NCBI RefSeq assembly: GCF_000300455.3
Contig: NZ_CP007215.2
Coordinates: 2,914,001-2,978,000, forward strand
Direction: 5' to 3'
DNA: 64,000 bases
Source: Kosakonia sacchari SP1
Lineage (GTDB): Bacteria; Pseudomonadota; Gammaproteobacteria; Enterobacterales; Enterobacteriaceae
Each line of letters starts with the position of its first letter. Within the stretch, counting starts at the first letter, position 1. A model generated the notes under the pieces. It did not search any database, had not been told where the DNA came from, and saw nothing but the letters and a program-made list of their open reading frames with translations. Below, in pieces: positions 45,135-54,456 of this stretch. Made by a program: the position numbers and the translations under genes.

Positions 45135-45162
45135 AGCCGACTCTGCCGAGTCGGCTATTTTT
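45135..45162. terminator. Bidirectional terminator between azlD and the chemoreceptor gene
   Basis: AGCCGACTC (45135-45143) pairs perfectly with GAGTCGGCT (45148-45156) around TGCC and is followed by a T-run. Both converging genes end within about 45 bp of it. Confidence 0.9.
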
Positions 45163-45165
45163 ATG

Positions 45166-47064
45166 TCAGAGCTTGAAGCTACCAACCACGTTTTCGAGTT
45201 GGACGGTTTGTTCTTCCATGGACTGCGCGGCCGCCGCCACCTCTTCCACCAGCGCCGCATTCTGCTGCGTGGCGCTGTCGAGCTGGTTGATGGCGATGTT
45301 GATCTGGGCAATCCCGCGACTTTGTTCATCGCTGGAAGAGCTGATTTCTGAGATCAGCACACCCACGCTTTCCACTTTTTCCATCAGGCCGTCCATCGTT
45401 GTACCTGCCTGGCGAACCAGTCCGCTGCCCTGCTCAATGCTGCTCACCGATTCTTCAATCAGCTTTTTGATCTCCTGAGCCGAGCGCGCACTACGCTGCG
45501 CCAGAGAACGAACCTCACCAGCCACCACAGCGAAGCCACGCCCGTGCTCACCCGCCCTTGCTGCCTCTACAGCTGCGTTAAGCGCCAGGATGTTGGTCTG
45601 GAAGGCGATGCCGTCAATCACACTAATGATTTCCACCACTTTAGAGGAGGACTCATTGATGTTATTCATCGTGGAGACCACGTTGTTAACCACACTGGCC
45701 CCTTGTTTCGCTACCGCCGACGCCTCTTCCGCCAGTTTGTTCGCCTGCAACGCGTTCTCTGCGTTAAGGCGCACGGTGCTGGTCAGTTCTTCCATGGACG
45801 CTGCCGTTTCCACGATCGAGGCCGATTGATCTTCGGTGCGCGAGGAGAGGTTCAGGTTACCGCTGGCAATCTGGCGCGAAGCCGATGAAATCGCCATCGT
45901 GCTATTCCCTACCTGCTGCATCAGCTCATTAAGGAACGAAATAAACTTATTGAAGTTGTTGATAATGGCGTTAAATTCCGGGCTCTTACTTTGCGCAAGG
46001 CGCTGCGTTAAATCCGCACCACCGCTGGAAAGCGCTTCAATATTACGATTGAGCAACGTCACATTATGGAAAATATTGCGCACAATAATCATCATGATAA
46101 AGACGATAAGAATTCCGATAATCGCCTGCACGATGGTGAGTTTGGTCATAATAGCGTCAGACATACTCACCAGGTGGCTGCTCGGAATATCAACCGCCAT
46201 GAACCACGGACTGCCGCTGATGGGCAGAACGAACAGGGAATGCGCGCCGTCTTCACCCTCATAGCTCCCGCGCACTTCCGTTGTTTTACCCTGACCTAAC
46301 AGGCTAATTAACGGTGCCGCCGCCGGAATACCAAGATCGAGGACGTTTGAGAGCGCAGGTTTATCCTGTACGGAAGAGCCGTTACCGACGATTTTACCGT
46401 CCGCTTCAACAATCAGTACGCTGCCGTTTACCGCTTTGCCCATGTCGACAGCCAGCTGGTTAAAGAAGCCCAGCGTCACGTCGATGGTCGCCACGCCCCA
46501 GGCTTTGCCGTCTTTCCAGATCGCCATTGCACAGTTAGTGCGCGGCTGCGGGCTGGCCGCATCCTGATAGGCTTTCGCCCACGCACACTCGCCTTTCGGC
46601 GCATTCATGCCGTCTTTATACCAGGGCTGCTCCCAGTATTTTGCCGATTCAGGCTGGTTCCAGACGGTATTGACCTGCAAATTGCCGCTTGCGTCGCGGG
46701 CATAGAAGGTACTGAATTTGTCCCGAGCCGGATCGCGCTGACCAGGAAGAGGCCAAATCCCACCGCCGAATACGTTTAAATCCCCGTATTGGTTAACCAG
46801 GTGCGGTAATAATCCATCGATTTGCTCACTTTGCAGACCAACAACCAGTTCAGTGATGGAGCGTTGCTGAGCCTTAACACGGTTCATCTGCTCTTTAATC
46901 GCGTTACTTTGTAATTCAACCGTCGCCTGAATATTTTTGGTTTCAGTTTCAATAATCTGCGGGGAGACGAATAGTTTGATAACAATATAGGTAACTATCA
47001 ATAAGATAACGAAAAAGCTTATAAGCAGCAGGCCTATTCGGCCCTGGGTATTTTTCCATGTCAT
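45166..47064 (-). CDS. Methyl-accepting chemotaxis protein
   Basis: This is an inner-membrane chemoreceptor of 632 residues. Membrane segments are at about 11-32 and 306-328. The periplasmic part between them is a dCache-like sensor ([43 protein letters not shown]). A HAMP domain and the signalling hairpin follow, with the conserved tip [18 protein letters not shown] and [19 protein letters not shown]. It ends ENVVGSFKL and lacks the C-terminal NWETF-type pentapeptide that tethers CheR and CheB, so it would rely on other receptors for efficient adaptation. The ligand is unknown. A sigma-28-type promoter lies upstream. Confidence 0.95.
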   Translation of the reverse strand: MTWKNTQGRIGLLLISFFVILLIVTYIVIKLFVSPQIIETETKNIQATVELQSNAIKEQMNRVKAQQRSITELVVGLQSEQIDGLLPHLVNQYGDLNVFGGGIWPLPGQRDPARDKFSTFYARDASGNLQVNTVWNQPESAKYWEQPWYKDGMNAPKGECAWAKAYQDAASPQPRTNCAMAIWKDGKAWGVATIDVTLGFFNQLAVDMGKAVNGSVLIVEADGKIVGNGSSVQDKPALSNVLDLGIPAAAPLISLLGQGKTTEVRGSYEGEDGAHSLFVLPISGSPWFMAVDIPSSHLVSMSDAIMTKLTIVQAIIGILIVFIMMIIVRNIFHNVTLLNRNIEALSSGGADLTQRLAQSKSPEFNAIINNFNKFISFLNELMQQVGNSTMAISSASRQIASGNLNLSSRTEDQSASIVETAASMEELTSTVRLNAENALQANKLAEEASAVAKQGASVVNNVVSTMNNINESSSKVVEIISVIDGIAFQTNILALNAAVEAARAGEHGRGFAVVAGEVRSLAQRSARSAQEIKKLIEESVSSIEQGSGLVRQAGTTMDGLMEKVESVGVLISEISSSSDEQSRGIAQINIAINQLDSATQQNAALVEEVAAAAQSMEEQTVQLENVVGSFKL

Positions 47065-47097
47065 AATGGCGGCACTCGTCTGGTTGAATTAGGTGTA

Positions 47098-47124
47098 ATA
47101 ACGACATTTATTTGAAATTCTTTA
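47098..47124 (-). promoter_or_regulatory. Sigma-28-type promoter of the chemoreceptor gene
   Basis: On the minus strand TAAAGAAT (47117-47124) and GTCGTTAT (47098-47105) are 11 bases apart, as in FliA promoters. The -35 is the same as in the flgM promoter of this window; the -10 matches the consensus at five of eight positions. The predicted leader is short (about 30 bases). It lies in a 356-bp spacer (47065-47420) that otherwise shows no gene. Confidence 0.65.
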
Positions 47125-47420
47125 ATTTAAATCGTGCAGCGTTTTCATATAAAATCGCATTGAATAAGACAAAATGACGTTTTAGAAAAAAACGTTCTGC
47201 CGCTCACATTTTTAAAATGCCACACATTGTTTCTATAAAAGATAATATCGTCGTAACGCGTTATTTCCCTGGATGACTTTATTTTGCTGATATCCATATT
47301 ATTTTCATTAAGATGCGTACATTCTGATGAAACTGAACGGTATGGACAGCAACATGCGCGTTGGTACTTTTTTGTCAGGCAAGGTAACTAATACATAAGG
47401 CATGAAGCTGAAGGACAGAC

Positions 47421-47696
47421 ATGACTGCATATTCAAACTCTGATGTGGCAAGGAACTTACGCCCGGCCTTAGACAAAGCACCCGCTGGCGCTGTGAGTAG
47501 CGAGTGGGTATTTATCACGGAACAGGCTGGAGTCGCCTCGCAAACCGGAGGCTATATGTATGCCGACGGGCGTCACGTTACTGCTGGCGACCAGACTTTT
47601 CAGATTGTCCGCAACGTTCGGCTGAGTAACTGCCTGTTATTCATGTTTTTCTTCAAGAGATTCAGCAGCGTAAAAGAAATTGAAAAATGGCTGTGA
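47421..47696 (+). CDS. Hypothetical protein, unrecognised
   Basis: This is an open frame of 91 residues starting MTAYSNSDVARNLRPALDK, with a reasonable AAGGACAG sequence nearby. The first 70 residues have ordinary composition (WVFITEQAGVASQTGGYMYAD), while the last 25 are hydrophobic and basic, which may mark a frameshifted or truncated end. I do not recognise a family. It lies next to a decayed LysR gene, so it may be a gene fragment rather than a functional protein. Confidence 0.3.
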   Translation: MTAYSNSDVARNLRPALDKAPAGAVSSEWVFITEQAGVASQTGGYMYADGRHVTAGDQTFQIVRNVRLSNCLLFMFFFKRFSSVKEIEKWL

Positions 47697-47927
47697 AATA
47701 TCGAGAATCTTTTTGTCAGCCGTGTCAGCTTTCAAAAAATATTCCAGTAAGGTTTTTGGTGTTTTTGACAGATTCTGGAACAAATCGACGGGATGCTGTA
47801 CCACTTTCCCCCCTTCCAGACGGAAGCCGTGTTTTAGCCCGGTTGAGGGAGGTTAATCAGAACCCGCTAATCAGCATGCCAGGGCCAGCGGAATAAACAG
47901 CGCTGACGCTCATTGCCAGGGCAATAA

Positions 47928-48677
47928 TCCCGTGCGCCTTGTGCAGAAGGAGGATTTCTGAATGCGGGAGATCCTGTGATAGCTAAATCGGCTTGCCACC
48001 ACAGTCGATGCCATATGCAAGCGTGCAAATGAACGGAACGAAGCGTCACCGGCCGCGTGGATATGCCGGCGGTACTGGCACAAAGCGTGGTGATCCCTGC
48101 TTTGCCGCAGCTGCTGGATGCACATCCTGAACTGGAAATCGAACTTTCAAGTACTGACCGCCGTGTCGATCTGGTTCAGGAAGGGTTTGACTGCGTGGTT
48201 CGCCTCGGCCCCATTGTTGATGAAACGCTTATTGCACGCCCATTGGGGCATCTGCGCATGATCAACGCGGCCAGTCCCCGCTATCTTGATCGTTTCGGTG
48301 TTCCGCAGACGATTGATGATCTTCTCAGTCAGGGGCACAGGATGGTTCATTATATGCGCAACTTTGGTTCGAAACCTGACGGATGGGAGTATCTGGCAGG
48401 CGAGGGTTACCGCTCTGTAATGTTACCAGGCACCATAAGAGTCAACAGCGTACCGGCTTATCATGAGGCGGGACTGGCGGGGTTAGGCTTAATTCAGGGA
48501 GGCTATTCCCCCCTTTTGCCCCACATCAATAGTGGCGCACTGGTTGAAGTGTTGCCCCAGTTTCGCCCCGCGCCGCTTGCTGCATTTTTTGTTGTCGCGC
48601 ACCGGCGCAACTTGTCGCAGCGTGTAAGAGCGTTTATGAACTGGACTGAAGAAATGTTAAAACCCTACTTTGACTGA
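47928..48677 (+). pseudogene. Decayed LysR-family regulator
   Basis: The open part (from about 48033; first in-frame GTG 48057, ATG 48063) encodes a LysR effector-binding domain: VDMPAVLAQSVVIPALPQLL, STDRRVDLVQEGFDCVVRLG and the C-terminal APLAAFFVVAHRRNLSQRVR. The DNA-binding domain is missing. In the same frame, upstream of a TGA at 48030, the translation EGGFLNAGDPVIAKSA resembles part of an LTTR helix-turn-helix, so the gene seems to have lost about 50 codons and gained a stop. Without the HTH it cannot act as a normal regulator. Confidence 0.75.
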
Positions 48678-48726
48678 TACCGACATTGATTACCGGTCGT
48701 TATTTCACTTCCCCGCCGCGCTCAGG

Positions 48727-49521
48727 TTAAAACTCACCGGGCGTTGTCCCCATCACAGAACGGAATGCCGCAGAAAACGCCGCAGGGCATGAGAAGCCGA
48801 GCTGATAGGCGATCTGTTTTACGGGGGCGTTATCAGCGAGCAGATCTAAGGATGCGTATATCCTGGCTCGCTGTTTCCATGTCCGGAAGCTGAATCCGGT
48901 GTCACGTAAAAACTGACGTGAAAAAGTCCGTTCCGACATGTTCGCAATGTCAGCCAGGTCGATCAGCGACGCGTTCCAGTGATGGCTGAACACCAGCTCT
49001 CTTGCGGCACGAAATAAACGTTCATCACGCGGCATGGGAAGTTCTGCGCCCCCGGAGGGTGCCTCGCTGAGAATATCCAGCAGTAAAAGCGCCATTTTTC
49101 GCTTTATCGGCGCGTTATATTCACCCATAAAAAGGCCATTTATTAGCTCTTTCACCAGTGGCGTCGCGCTAATGGTATGAACCTGGCTGTTCCTGCTGAA
49201 GTTTGTACAGGCCGCAATCAGGCTACTGCTGACGTAGACAGCCCGTAATTCCGTGTCTGACAGAACGCTGTAAGAGTGAACCATAAGCGGTGGGATCCAG
49301 AGGGCGCGCTGCGGGGGAATAACCCACTGTCTGTCAGCGGCTTCAACCAGCATTACCCCTCTGGTGGCAAATAATAGCTGCCCTTCAAGGTGGTAATGCG
49401 CGGGATCGACCTCCCCACGGCGGTAAGAAATGGCCGTTCCTGACCACCCCGTCGCTTCATCATGTCTTGGCGTTTTATCAATGCTGACTGGCATTTCAGA
49501 TGAGAACCTCTTGTTTACCAT
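48727..49521 (-). CDS. AraC-family regulator with cupin sensor
   Basis: This protein has 264 residues. The N-terminal cupin domain shows DPAHYHLEGQLLFATRGVMLV and WVIPPQRALWIPP, typical of the NimR/YeaM-type AraC regulators. The C-terminal HTH pair includes IDLADIANMSERTFSRQFL and IAYQLGFSCPAAFSAAFRSVMG ending TPGEF. It faces the amidotransferase gene at 49611 across 89 bp and probably controls it. Confidence 0.9.
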   Translation of the reverse strand: MVNKRFSSEMPVSIDKTPRHDEATGWSGTAISYRRGEVDPAHYHLEGQLLFATRGVMLVEAADRQWVIPPQRALWIPPLMVHSYSVLSDTELRAVYVSSSLIAACTNFSRNSQVHTISATPLVKELINGLFMGEYNAPIKRKMALLLLDILSEAPSGGAELPMPRDERLFRAARELVFSHHWNASLIDLADIANMSERTFSRQFLRDTGFSFRTWKQRARIYASLDLLADNAPVKQIAYQLGFSCPAAFSAAFRSVMGTTPGEF

Positions 49522-49610
49522 GACCTGGCTGACCTTACCTGCGTGATTAGGCTGGCAGGGTAAAGCGCGCTTAATTCAGTTTGTGACCCGTTTTACAGGA
49601 GCATACGTCT

Positions 49611-50336
49611 ATGCGAGTACATTTCATTGTTCACGAACGTTTCGAAGCGCCTGGCGCTTACGAAACCTGGGCCACACGTCGCGGCCATCAGATAACCTTT
49701 TCCCGCGTTTATGCCGGTCAACCACTTCCCGCAGATGCACGGGACATCGATCTGCTGGTGGTCATGGGCGGCCCCCAGGATCCCTCCGTCAGTGTGGAAG
49801 AGTGCGCGCATTTTGATTCTAAATCTGAGCAGATGCTGATTGCCTCGGCGGTGAATGCAGGTAAAGCCGTCATCGGTGTCTGCCTGGGCGCTCAACTGAT
49901 TGGCGAAGCATTGGGTGCCCCTTTTGCTCACAGTCCGGAAAAAGAGATTGGCACGTTTCCCATTTTTATGACCGAGAAAGGTGTGATGAACGAGATGTTC
50001 TCTCACTTCGGCAATACCCTTGCCGTTGGTCACTGGCATAACGATATGCCGGGGCTTACGCCTGAGGCGGAAATTATCGCCTGGAGCGAGGGATGCCCAC
50101 GCCAGATAGTCGCTTACTCTGATCGGGTTTACGGGTTTCAGTGTCATATGGAACTGACACCGGAGATCGTCGAATTATTGATTGCCCATTCCGACAACGA
50201 TTTGCGCCGCGCCGCTGAATATCGTTTCGTCCAGTCGCCAGACGAACTGCGGGCGAATGATTACAGCGAAATGAACAGGAAATTATTCACCTTTCTCGAC
50301 AAACTTGCGTCACGTTACGGCCAGTCAAACGCATAA
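49611..50336 (+). CDS. Class I glutamine amidotransferase-like protein
   Basis: This is a stand-alone GATase1 domain of 241 residues. The nucleophile elbow is VIGVCLGAQLIG with Cys91; His179 and Glu181 lie in GFQCHMELTPE, completing the Cys-His-Glu triad. The oxyanion-region motif LLVVMGGPQDPSV is also present. Proteins of this group include gamma-glutamyl hydrolases of the PuuD/GuaA-like kind, but the substrate cannot be inferred. It is divergent from an AraC-family regulator and has no synthase partner, suggesting hydrolase use. Confidence 0.88.
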   Translation: MRVHFIVHERFEAPGAYETWATRRGHQITFSRVYAGQPLPADARDIDLLVVMGGPQDPSVSVEECAHFDSKSEQMLIASAVNAGKAVIGVCLGAQLIGEALGAPFAHSPEKEIGTFPIFMTEKGVMNEMFSHFGNTLAVGHWHNDMPGLTPEAEIIAWSEGCPRQIVAYSDRVYGFQCHMELTPEIVELLIAHSDNDLRRAAEYRFVQSPDELRANDYSEMNRKLFTFLDKLASRYGQSNA

Positions 50337-50447
50337 CGCCATTGACAGCAACGGAATCGACTCCTGATTTTAATGAATATGTAGCGCGACTTTTGCGTGG
50401 AGAAAAAGCCCCCTGGCTACCACTGTATCCGGGGCTTAGCGACAAAT

Positions 50448-50924
50448 TTACAGGCCCAGTTCCGACAGACCTGGATGATCATCCGGACGGCGTCCCAGCG
50501 GCCAGTGGAACTTGCGTTCACTCTCTTTGATAGGCATGTCGTTGATACAGGCGAAGCGACGTTTCATCAGGCCATCTGCTTCAAATTCCCAGTTTTCATT
50601 GCCGTAAGAGCGGAACCAGTTGCCTGAGTCATCACGCCATTCATAAGCGTACCGGACCGCGATGCGGTTGCCGTCAAACGCCCATAACTCTTTAATAAGA
50701 CGATACTCAAGTTCCTTTTTCCATTTACGGGCAAGGAATGCTTTGGCCTCTTCACGATTATTGGCAAACTCGGCGCGGTTACGCCATTTGGTATCCAGTG
50801 AGTAGGCCAGTGAGACTTTTTCGGCATCGCGGCTGTTCCAGCCATCTTCAGCGAGCCGCACTTTTTCAATCGCCGATTCGCGAGTGAAAGGAGGAAGTGG
50901 CGGGCGAGTTTGTGTTTCGGACAT
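50448..50924 (-). CDS. DUF1348 / SnoaL-like protein
   Basis: This is a 158-residue protein of the nuclear-transport-factor-2-like DUF1348 family. Conserved pieces are [36 protein letters not shown] and [18 protein letters not shown]. The function is unknown. The start [13 protein letters not shown] at 50924 has AGGAGG seven bases upstream; the longer frame overlaps the TetR gene. It is 59 bp downstream of the TetR-family gene on the same strand and so lies under the same operator. Confidence 0.88.
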   Translation of the reverse strand: MSETQTRPPLPPFTRESAIEKVRLAEDGWNSRDAEKVSLAYSLDTKWRNRAEFANNREEAKAFLARKWKKELEYRLIKELWAFDGNRIAVRYAYEWRDDSGNWFRSYGNENWEFEADGLMKRRFACINDMPIKESERKFHWPLGRRPDDHPGLSELGL

Positions 50925-50983
50925 GGTAAGGCCTCCTGTAAGTTCGGATATAGCAGTAGAAATAATTTTTTGATACGCAGGCG

Positions 50984-51553
50984 TTATGAAGAGGCCTGTT
51001 CCAGCAAGAGTTTCGCAACGTCCTGTGCGCTGTCGGCGGCGCTGCAATCCCCCATTACGTAGGACATGGTGATAGCGCCTTCCATCAGAATCAGTAGCTG
51101 TCTGGCCAGCGCGGCAGGTTGCTCGATATTTAATTGCTCTGTGAGTTCGAGCGTGTAATCCAGCAATTTCTGTTTATGCAGTTTTGCTATCTGGCGAACG
51201 GGATCGTCAGGGTCGCCCACTTCTCCGGCTGTATTGATAAATGCACAACCACGAAAGCCTTCTGATTCAAACCAGCCCCTGAGAACAGTGAACATATTCA
51301 AAATGCGATCCTGAGGGGTGTCGCCTTTATCAGATTCAGTTCTGAACCAGTGCATCCAGCGTTCATCACGTTCATTCAACGCGGCGGCAGCCACGTCATC
51401 CTTGGTCGCGAAATAGCGGTAAATACTTTTCCTTGCTACGCCTGAGGTCTTGACCAGAAGGTCCATGCCGGTGGCATGAATACCGTTTTGATAGATCAAT
51501 TGCTCTGCGCTAGACAGGATTTTTTCTCGGGTATCGGTCGTTTTCTTGTTCAT
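50984..51553 (-). CDS. TetR-family transcriptional regulator
   Basis: This is a 189-residue repressor. The N-terminal helix-turn-helix is [16 protein letters not shown], then [20 protein letters not shown] with KDDVA. The C-terminal helical domain (about residues 60-189) is the ligand pocket. The start at 51553 is only seven bases from a perfect palindrome; the open frame to 51697 would run through it and is rejected. Autoregulation, with co-control of the downstream DUF1348 gene, is likely. The ligand is unknown. Confidence 0.92.
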   Translation of the reverse strand: MNKKTTDTREKILSSAEQLIYQNGIHATGMDLLVKTSGVARKSIYRYFATKDDVAAAALNERDERWMHWFRTESDKGDTPQDRILNMFTVLRGWFESEGFRGCAFINTAGEVGDPDDPVRQIAKLHKQKLLDYTLELTEQLNIEQPAALARQLLILMEGAITMSYVMGDCSAADSAQDVAKLLLEQASS

Positions 51554-51560
51554 GCGACAA

Positions 51561-51582
51561 AGGTAGAACGATCGTTCTACCT
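51561..51582. promoter_or_regulatory. Perfect 22-bp palindromic operator
   Basis: The half-site AGGTAGAACGA (51561-51571) is followed directly by its exact reverse complement (51572-51582), giving a 22-bp perfect palindrome with the core GAACGATCGTTC. Its position seven bases upstream of the TetR-family start makes it the repressor's probable operator. Confidence 0.85.
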
Positions 51583-51884
51583 CGTCAACCATTATCTCAA
51601 AAATAATTTTCGAAAAAGGGAAAAGCATTCCGTGAGTGATAACGAAAAGCTTGCTGTTTTGAAGTGCAGATGAGCTGGAGGCGTGCTCCACAGGCACGAC
51701 GCGTTGGATTGAAGGTTTGGTATGAATGAGAAGCGGATATTAATCGTGTTTTAATCATTACTCGCGAATCGTCTTTAACGAATTGTTCTCTCTGTTTAAC
51801 TGGAAGAGAATTTTTCTGTGAATGTCCTACCTTCTTACTCAGTATTTGTCTCTTTTATTTATGTCATGAATGGCTAATATCACA

Positions 51885-51900
51885 ACGTCTGAGCAGACGT
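51885..51900. promoter_or_regulatory. Inverted repeat upstream of the AhpD-like gene
   Basis: ACGTCTG and CAGACGT are separated by AG, giving a 16-bp near-palindrome 88 bp upstream of the gene at 51988. It lies in the 434-bp spacer (51554-51987) that has no gene besides the TetR operator at its left end. It could be an operator for the AhpD-like gene or simply a hairpin. Confidence 0.45.
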
Positions 51901-51987
51901 GCTGATTCAAATTCGTCGTAATGGCTCTTTATGACATCGGAATAATAAACAGAGAGTGCCTCAACAATTTCAAAAGGAGAGACAAGT

Positions 51988-52437
51988 ATGAAGCGTCCAA
52001 ACTGGTTTCAGGTTTCTGCAGAAGGTGGAAAGGCTATCGGAGCGCTCCATCATTACGCTACTACCGGGACAAATTTACCCGCTGATCTTATTCACTTAAT
52101 TTTTTTAAGCGTTTCACAGATTAATGGTTGTGCGCATTGTATCGATATACATACTCGCGACCTTATCAAGGCTGGTATGTCCGTCGAAAAGATCGTCCTG
52201 GTGCCTGTCTGGCGCGAAGCGACCTATTTATTCTCGGATACTGAGCAAGCGGCGCTCGCATGGGCAGAAGAAATTACGCGTATCAGTGAAACACACGCTT
52301 GCGATGAAGCATATTCCGCAGCGCTTTCTGTATTCGGTGAAAAAGATCTGGTTGAACTGACCATTGTTATTGCCACTATGAATGCCATTAATCGTATGGG
52401 CATCAGTTTTCGCATGAAGCCGCTCGCTAAAGCCTGA
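51988..52437 (+). CDS. AhpD-like carboxymuconolactone decarboxylase-family protein
   Basis: This is an all-helical protein of 149 residues of the AhpD/CMD fold. The redox motif is Cys48-Ala-His50-Cys51 with His55 nearby (QINGCAHCIDIHTRDL), which matches the peroxidase-active AhpD proteins. Such proteins reduce peroxides through a disulfide relay, usually with a partner reductase that is not seen here. It has an AGGAGAG ribosome site and stands alone. Confidence 0.9.
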   Translation: MKRPNWFQVSAEGGKAIGALHHYATTGTNLPADLIHLIFLSVSQINGCAHCIDIHTRDLIKAGMSVEKIVLVPVWREATYLFSDTEQAALAWAEEITRISETHACDEAYSAALSVFGEKDLVELTIVIATMNAINRMGISFRMKPLAKA

Positions 52438-52481
52438 AATGCTGTGCTGGCTAAGCGAGGTTATGCATAATCCGCTGAATT

Positions 52482-53339
52482 TTATAATGAAATAATTATC
52501 GGGGGATGCACCTCTTTAAAGATAAAACACCCCTCATACTGATTTTTGGGTGAGACGGTTTCACGTTCGAAAGCATGATGCCATGCAGTGCTTGCATCAG
52601 GTATTTGTTCCGCTGTAAGCAAAGTGTGCGCCGCCGCAGCGGATAAAAGTTCGACAGAAAGAGGATCGGTAATTTGAAAATCAAATAGCGTTAAATCATT
52701 GTGTAAAGCACTGCCACATTGGGCAAGCTGAGCAATAGAATGGCTTTGCAAGGGAAATGCATCCTCAAAATATTCTCGTACGGATTTTAACTGTAATTCT
52801 GCTTTCTCAAGGCTACCGCGCCGTTTTATATGGAGATTGTGAAGCATTATTAACATCCGGTGTTCTGGATATGCTGAAGTTAAGTTGATCAAATTTTCAG
52901 CCATGCGGAAGTCACGCCATGTAAAAAAGTTTATTCCCGATCGGGCCCTGAAATATTCATCCCTTTCTCGTTGTTGAATGGGTTGCCATTCCGGGGGGAA
53001 GGCAGTTACAGATCGACGAGGAATAGCGTCAATTCCAAGACAAGGAATTTGCCGGGATATAGCCCATGTCAGTAAATTTAAGGTTTCCTGCGTACGTAAT
53101 ATCCTGGGGAAGTTTTGAAGTCGGCAAATGGCAGTTTCATTATATTGATGCGAAAATAACATCCCTTTACTATCCGCTTCAAATATCAATACAGCCGATT
53201 TTTTAAAATAGCGCTCCGCTATATCCTTTCTTAATTGAGCATATTCCGCCACACCATGTATGGATTCGCCGAGAAAAATAAAACGCTTGTCGCGGAAAAG
53301 CTGTTGCTCTTTAAGAACATAATCCGTTGATCTACGCAT
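52482..53339 (-). CDS. Erythromycin esterase-family protein
   Basis: The protein has 285 residues from the ATG at 53339 (a TTG six codons upstream is the other option). The block RFIFLGESIHGVAEYAQLRK contains the family's Glu25 and His28, AVLIFEAD corresponds to the strand-Glu motif, and MLIMLHNLHIKRRG supplies the HNxH histidines used in EreA-type hydrolysis. The family opens macrolide rings in some members, but many homologues act on unknown esters, so no resistance phenotype is claimed. Its codons are more AT-rich than those of the backbone, suggesting acquisition. Confidence 0.82.
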   Translation of the reverse strand: MRRSTDYVLKEQQLFRDKRFIFLGESIHGVAEYAQLRKDIAERYFKKSAVLIFEADSKGMLFSHQYNETAICRLQNFPRILRTQETLNLLTWAISRQIPCLGIDAIPRRSVTAFPPEWQPIQQRERDEYFRARSGINFFTWRDFRMAENLINLTSAYPEHRMLIMLHNLHIKRRGSLEKAELQLKSVREYFEDAFPLQSHSIAQLAQCGSALHNDLTLFDFQITDPLSVELLSAAAAHTLLTAEQIPDASTAWHHAFERETVSPKNQYEGCFIFKEVHPPIIISL

Positions 53340-53480
53340 CTGAATTATGGGCCGCAAGTGATAATTGCATGCTATTACCTTAACTTTATATGGCGATTAC
53401 GGACAAGTGATTTGCAGTCACTGAAGCATCTCTACTTTACATAAACGGCCTTTAGTGGACGGAGGCCGTTCTGTTTAGCG

Positions 53481-54239
53481 TCAGGGGACTGAGCCCCTAC
53501 CCCTCAGATCTTCACGAGTTGGCCCCTGAAAGTAGATGCTACTGATATGGCAACTACGCGGTTGAGTCAGCACAAAACGAATCGTTTCCCAAATTGATCG
53601 GCCATCCAGTAGTCGTTCCCCCATTCTGGAGTGATTATCGACAGCCGTATCTACCCCGGTCAGTTCGAAATCCGGCGGGTACAGCCCGGTTACGCGTATA
53701 TTTTCTTCAGATAACTGCTGTGACAATTTCGTTGTAAACCCGCTAAGCCCATGTTTGCTGGCAAAAAAAGCAGGATGGGCAATTGAATCCGTAAAATTCG
53801 GGATCCCGCATGAAGAGATAATGGAGACGATATCAGCACTGTCTGAACGTCTTAACCCCGGCAGCAATGCCTGCGTCAGTAAAATCGAACCCGTCAGTCC
53901 TGAACTGATGGTCGTGATAATTTCTGTGTCAGGTTGATCGTCTAACGTCCCTGACAACCACTGAGCCGCATTGAGGATTAAAATGTCGATGGGCTTGTCT
54001 GAAGTTAACAGTTGTGAAGAAAACTGAGAAAGGGACTCAGGCCGGGTTAAATCGCAGATATACCCTTTAGCCATGCCGCCTTCGGCAGTAATTATGTTGC
54101 AGGTTTTTTGCATATCCTCAGCCCGCCGTGCGCAAAAATCCACCTCGATACCCTCTCGCGCTAACCACACGCAAAGCGCCCGGCCAAATCCCCCGCCGCC
54201 ACCGGTAATAACCGCTCTTTTACCTCTCAGCATCTTCAT
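53481..54239 (-). CDS. SDR-family protein lacking the catalytic tyrosine
   Basis: This is a short-chain dehydrogenase/reductase fold of 252 residues. The NAD(P) motif is TGGGGGFGRA at residues 12-21, the NNAG motif is degenerate (LNAAQW), and the Ser is in SIISSCG. The YxASK motif reads Phe158-Phe-Ala-Ser-Lys162: the Tyr is replaced by Phe (codon TTT in a T-run). Without the Tyr hydroxyl normal SDR catalysis should fail, so it may be a degenerate or binding protein. The start MKMLRGKRA at 54239 follows AAAAAGGATGC. Confidence 0.85.
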   Translation of the reverse strand: MKMLRGKRAVITGGGGGFGRALCVWLAREGIEVDFCARRAEDMQKTCNIITAEGGMAKGYICDLTRPESLSQFSSQLLTSDKPIDILILNAAQWLSGTLDDQPDTEIITTISSGLTGSILLTQALLPGLRRSDSADIVSIISSCGIPNFTDSIAHPAFFASKHGLSGFTTKLSQQLSEENIRVTGLYPPDFELTGVDTAVDNHSRMGERLLDGRSIWETIRFVLTQPRSCHISSIYFQGPTREDLRGRGSVP

Positions 54240-54456
54240 GCATCCTTTTTTAATGAGTGTGGATGGAGATATACAAGATGAGGCGGAGTGACATCTTTCC
54301 GTTCGTGCCATTTTTAAAGGAGGAACAGAAATAAACTGCACGACACGCTGTTGAATAGCGAGCCTGGGAATTAGCTACTGGCGCAAAGCCGTCCACGAAA
54401 ATATCATCGACGGCTATTTAGGCGACGCTGTAATTTGGGTTCAAATATCCCTGTAT

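Noticed and set aside
47687-47896. 69-codon plus-strand frame near the LysR remnant
   Set aside because: Non-ATG start, no ribosome site and unrecognisable sequence in a decaying region.
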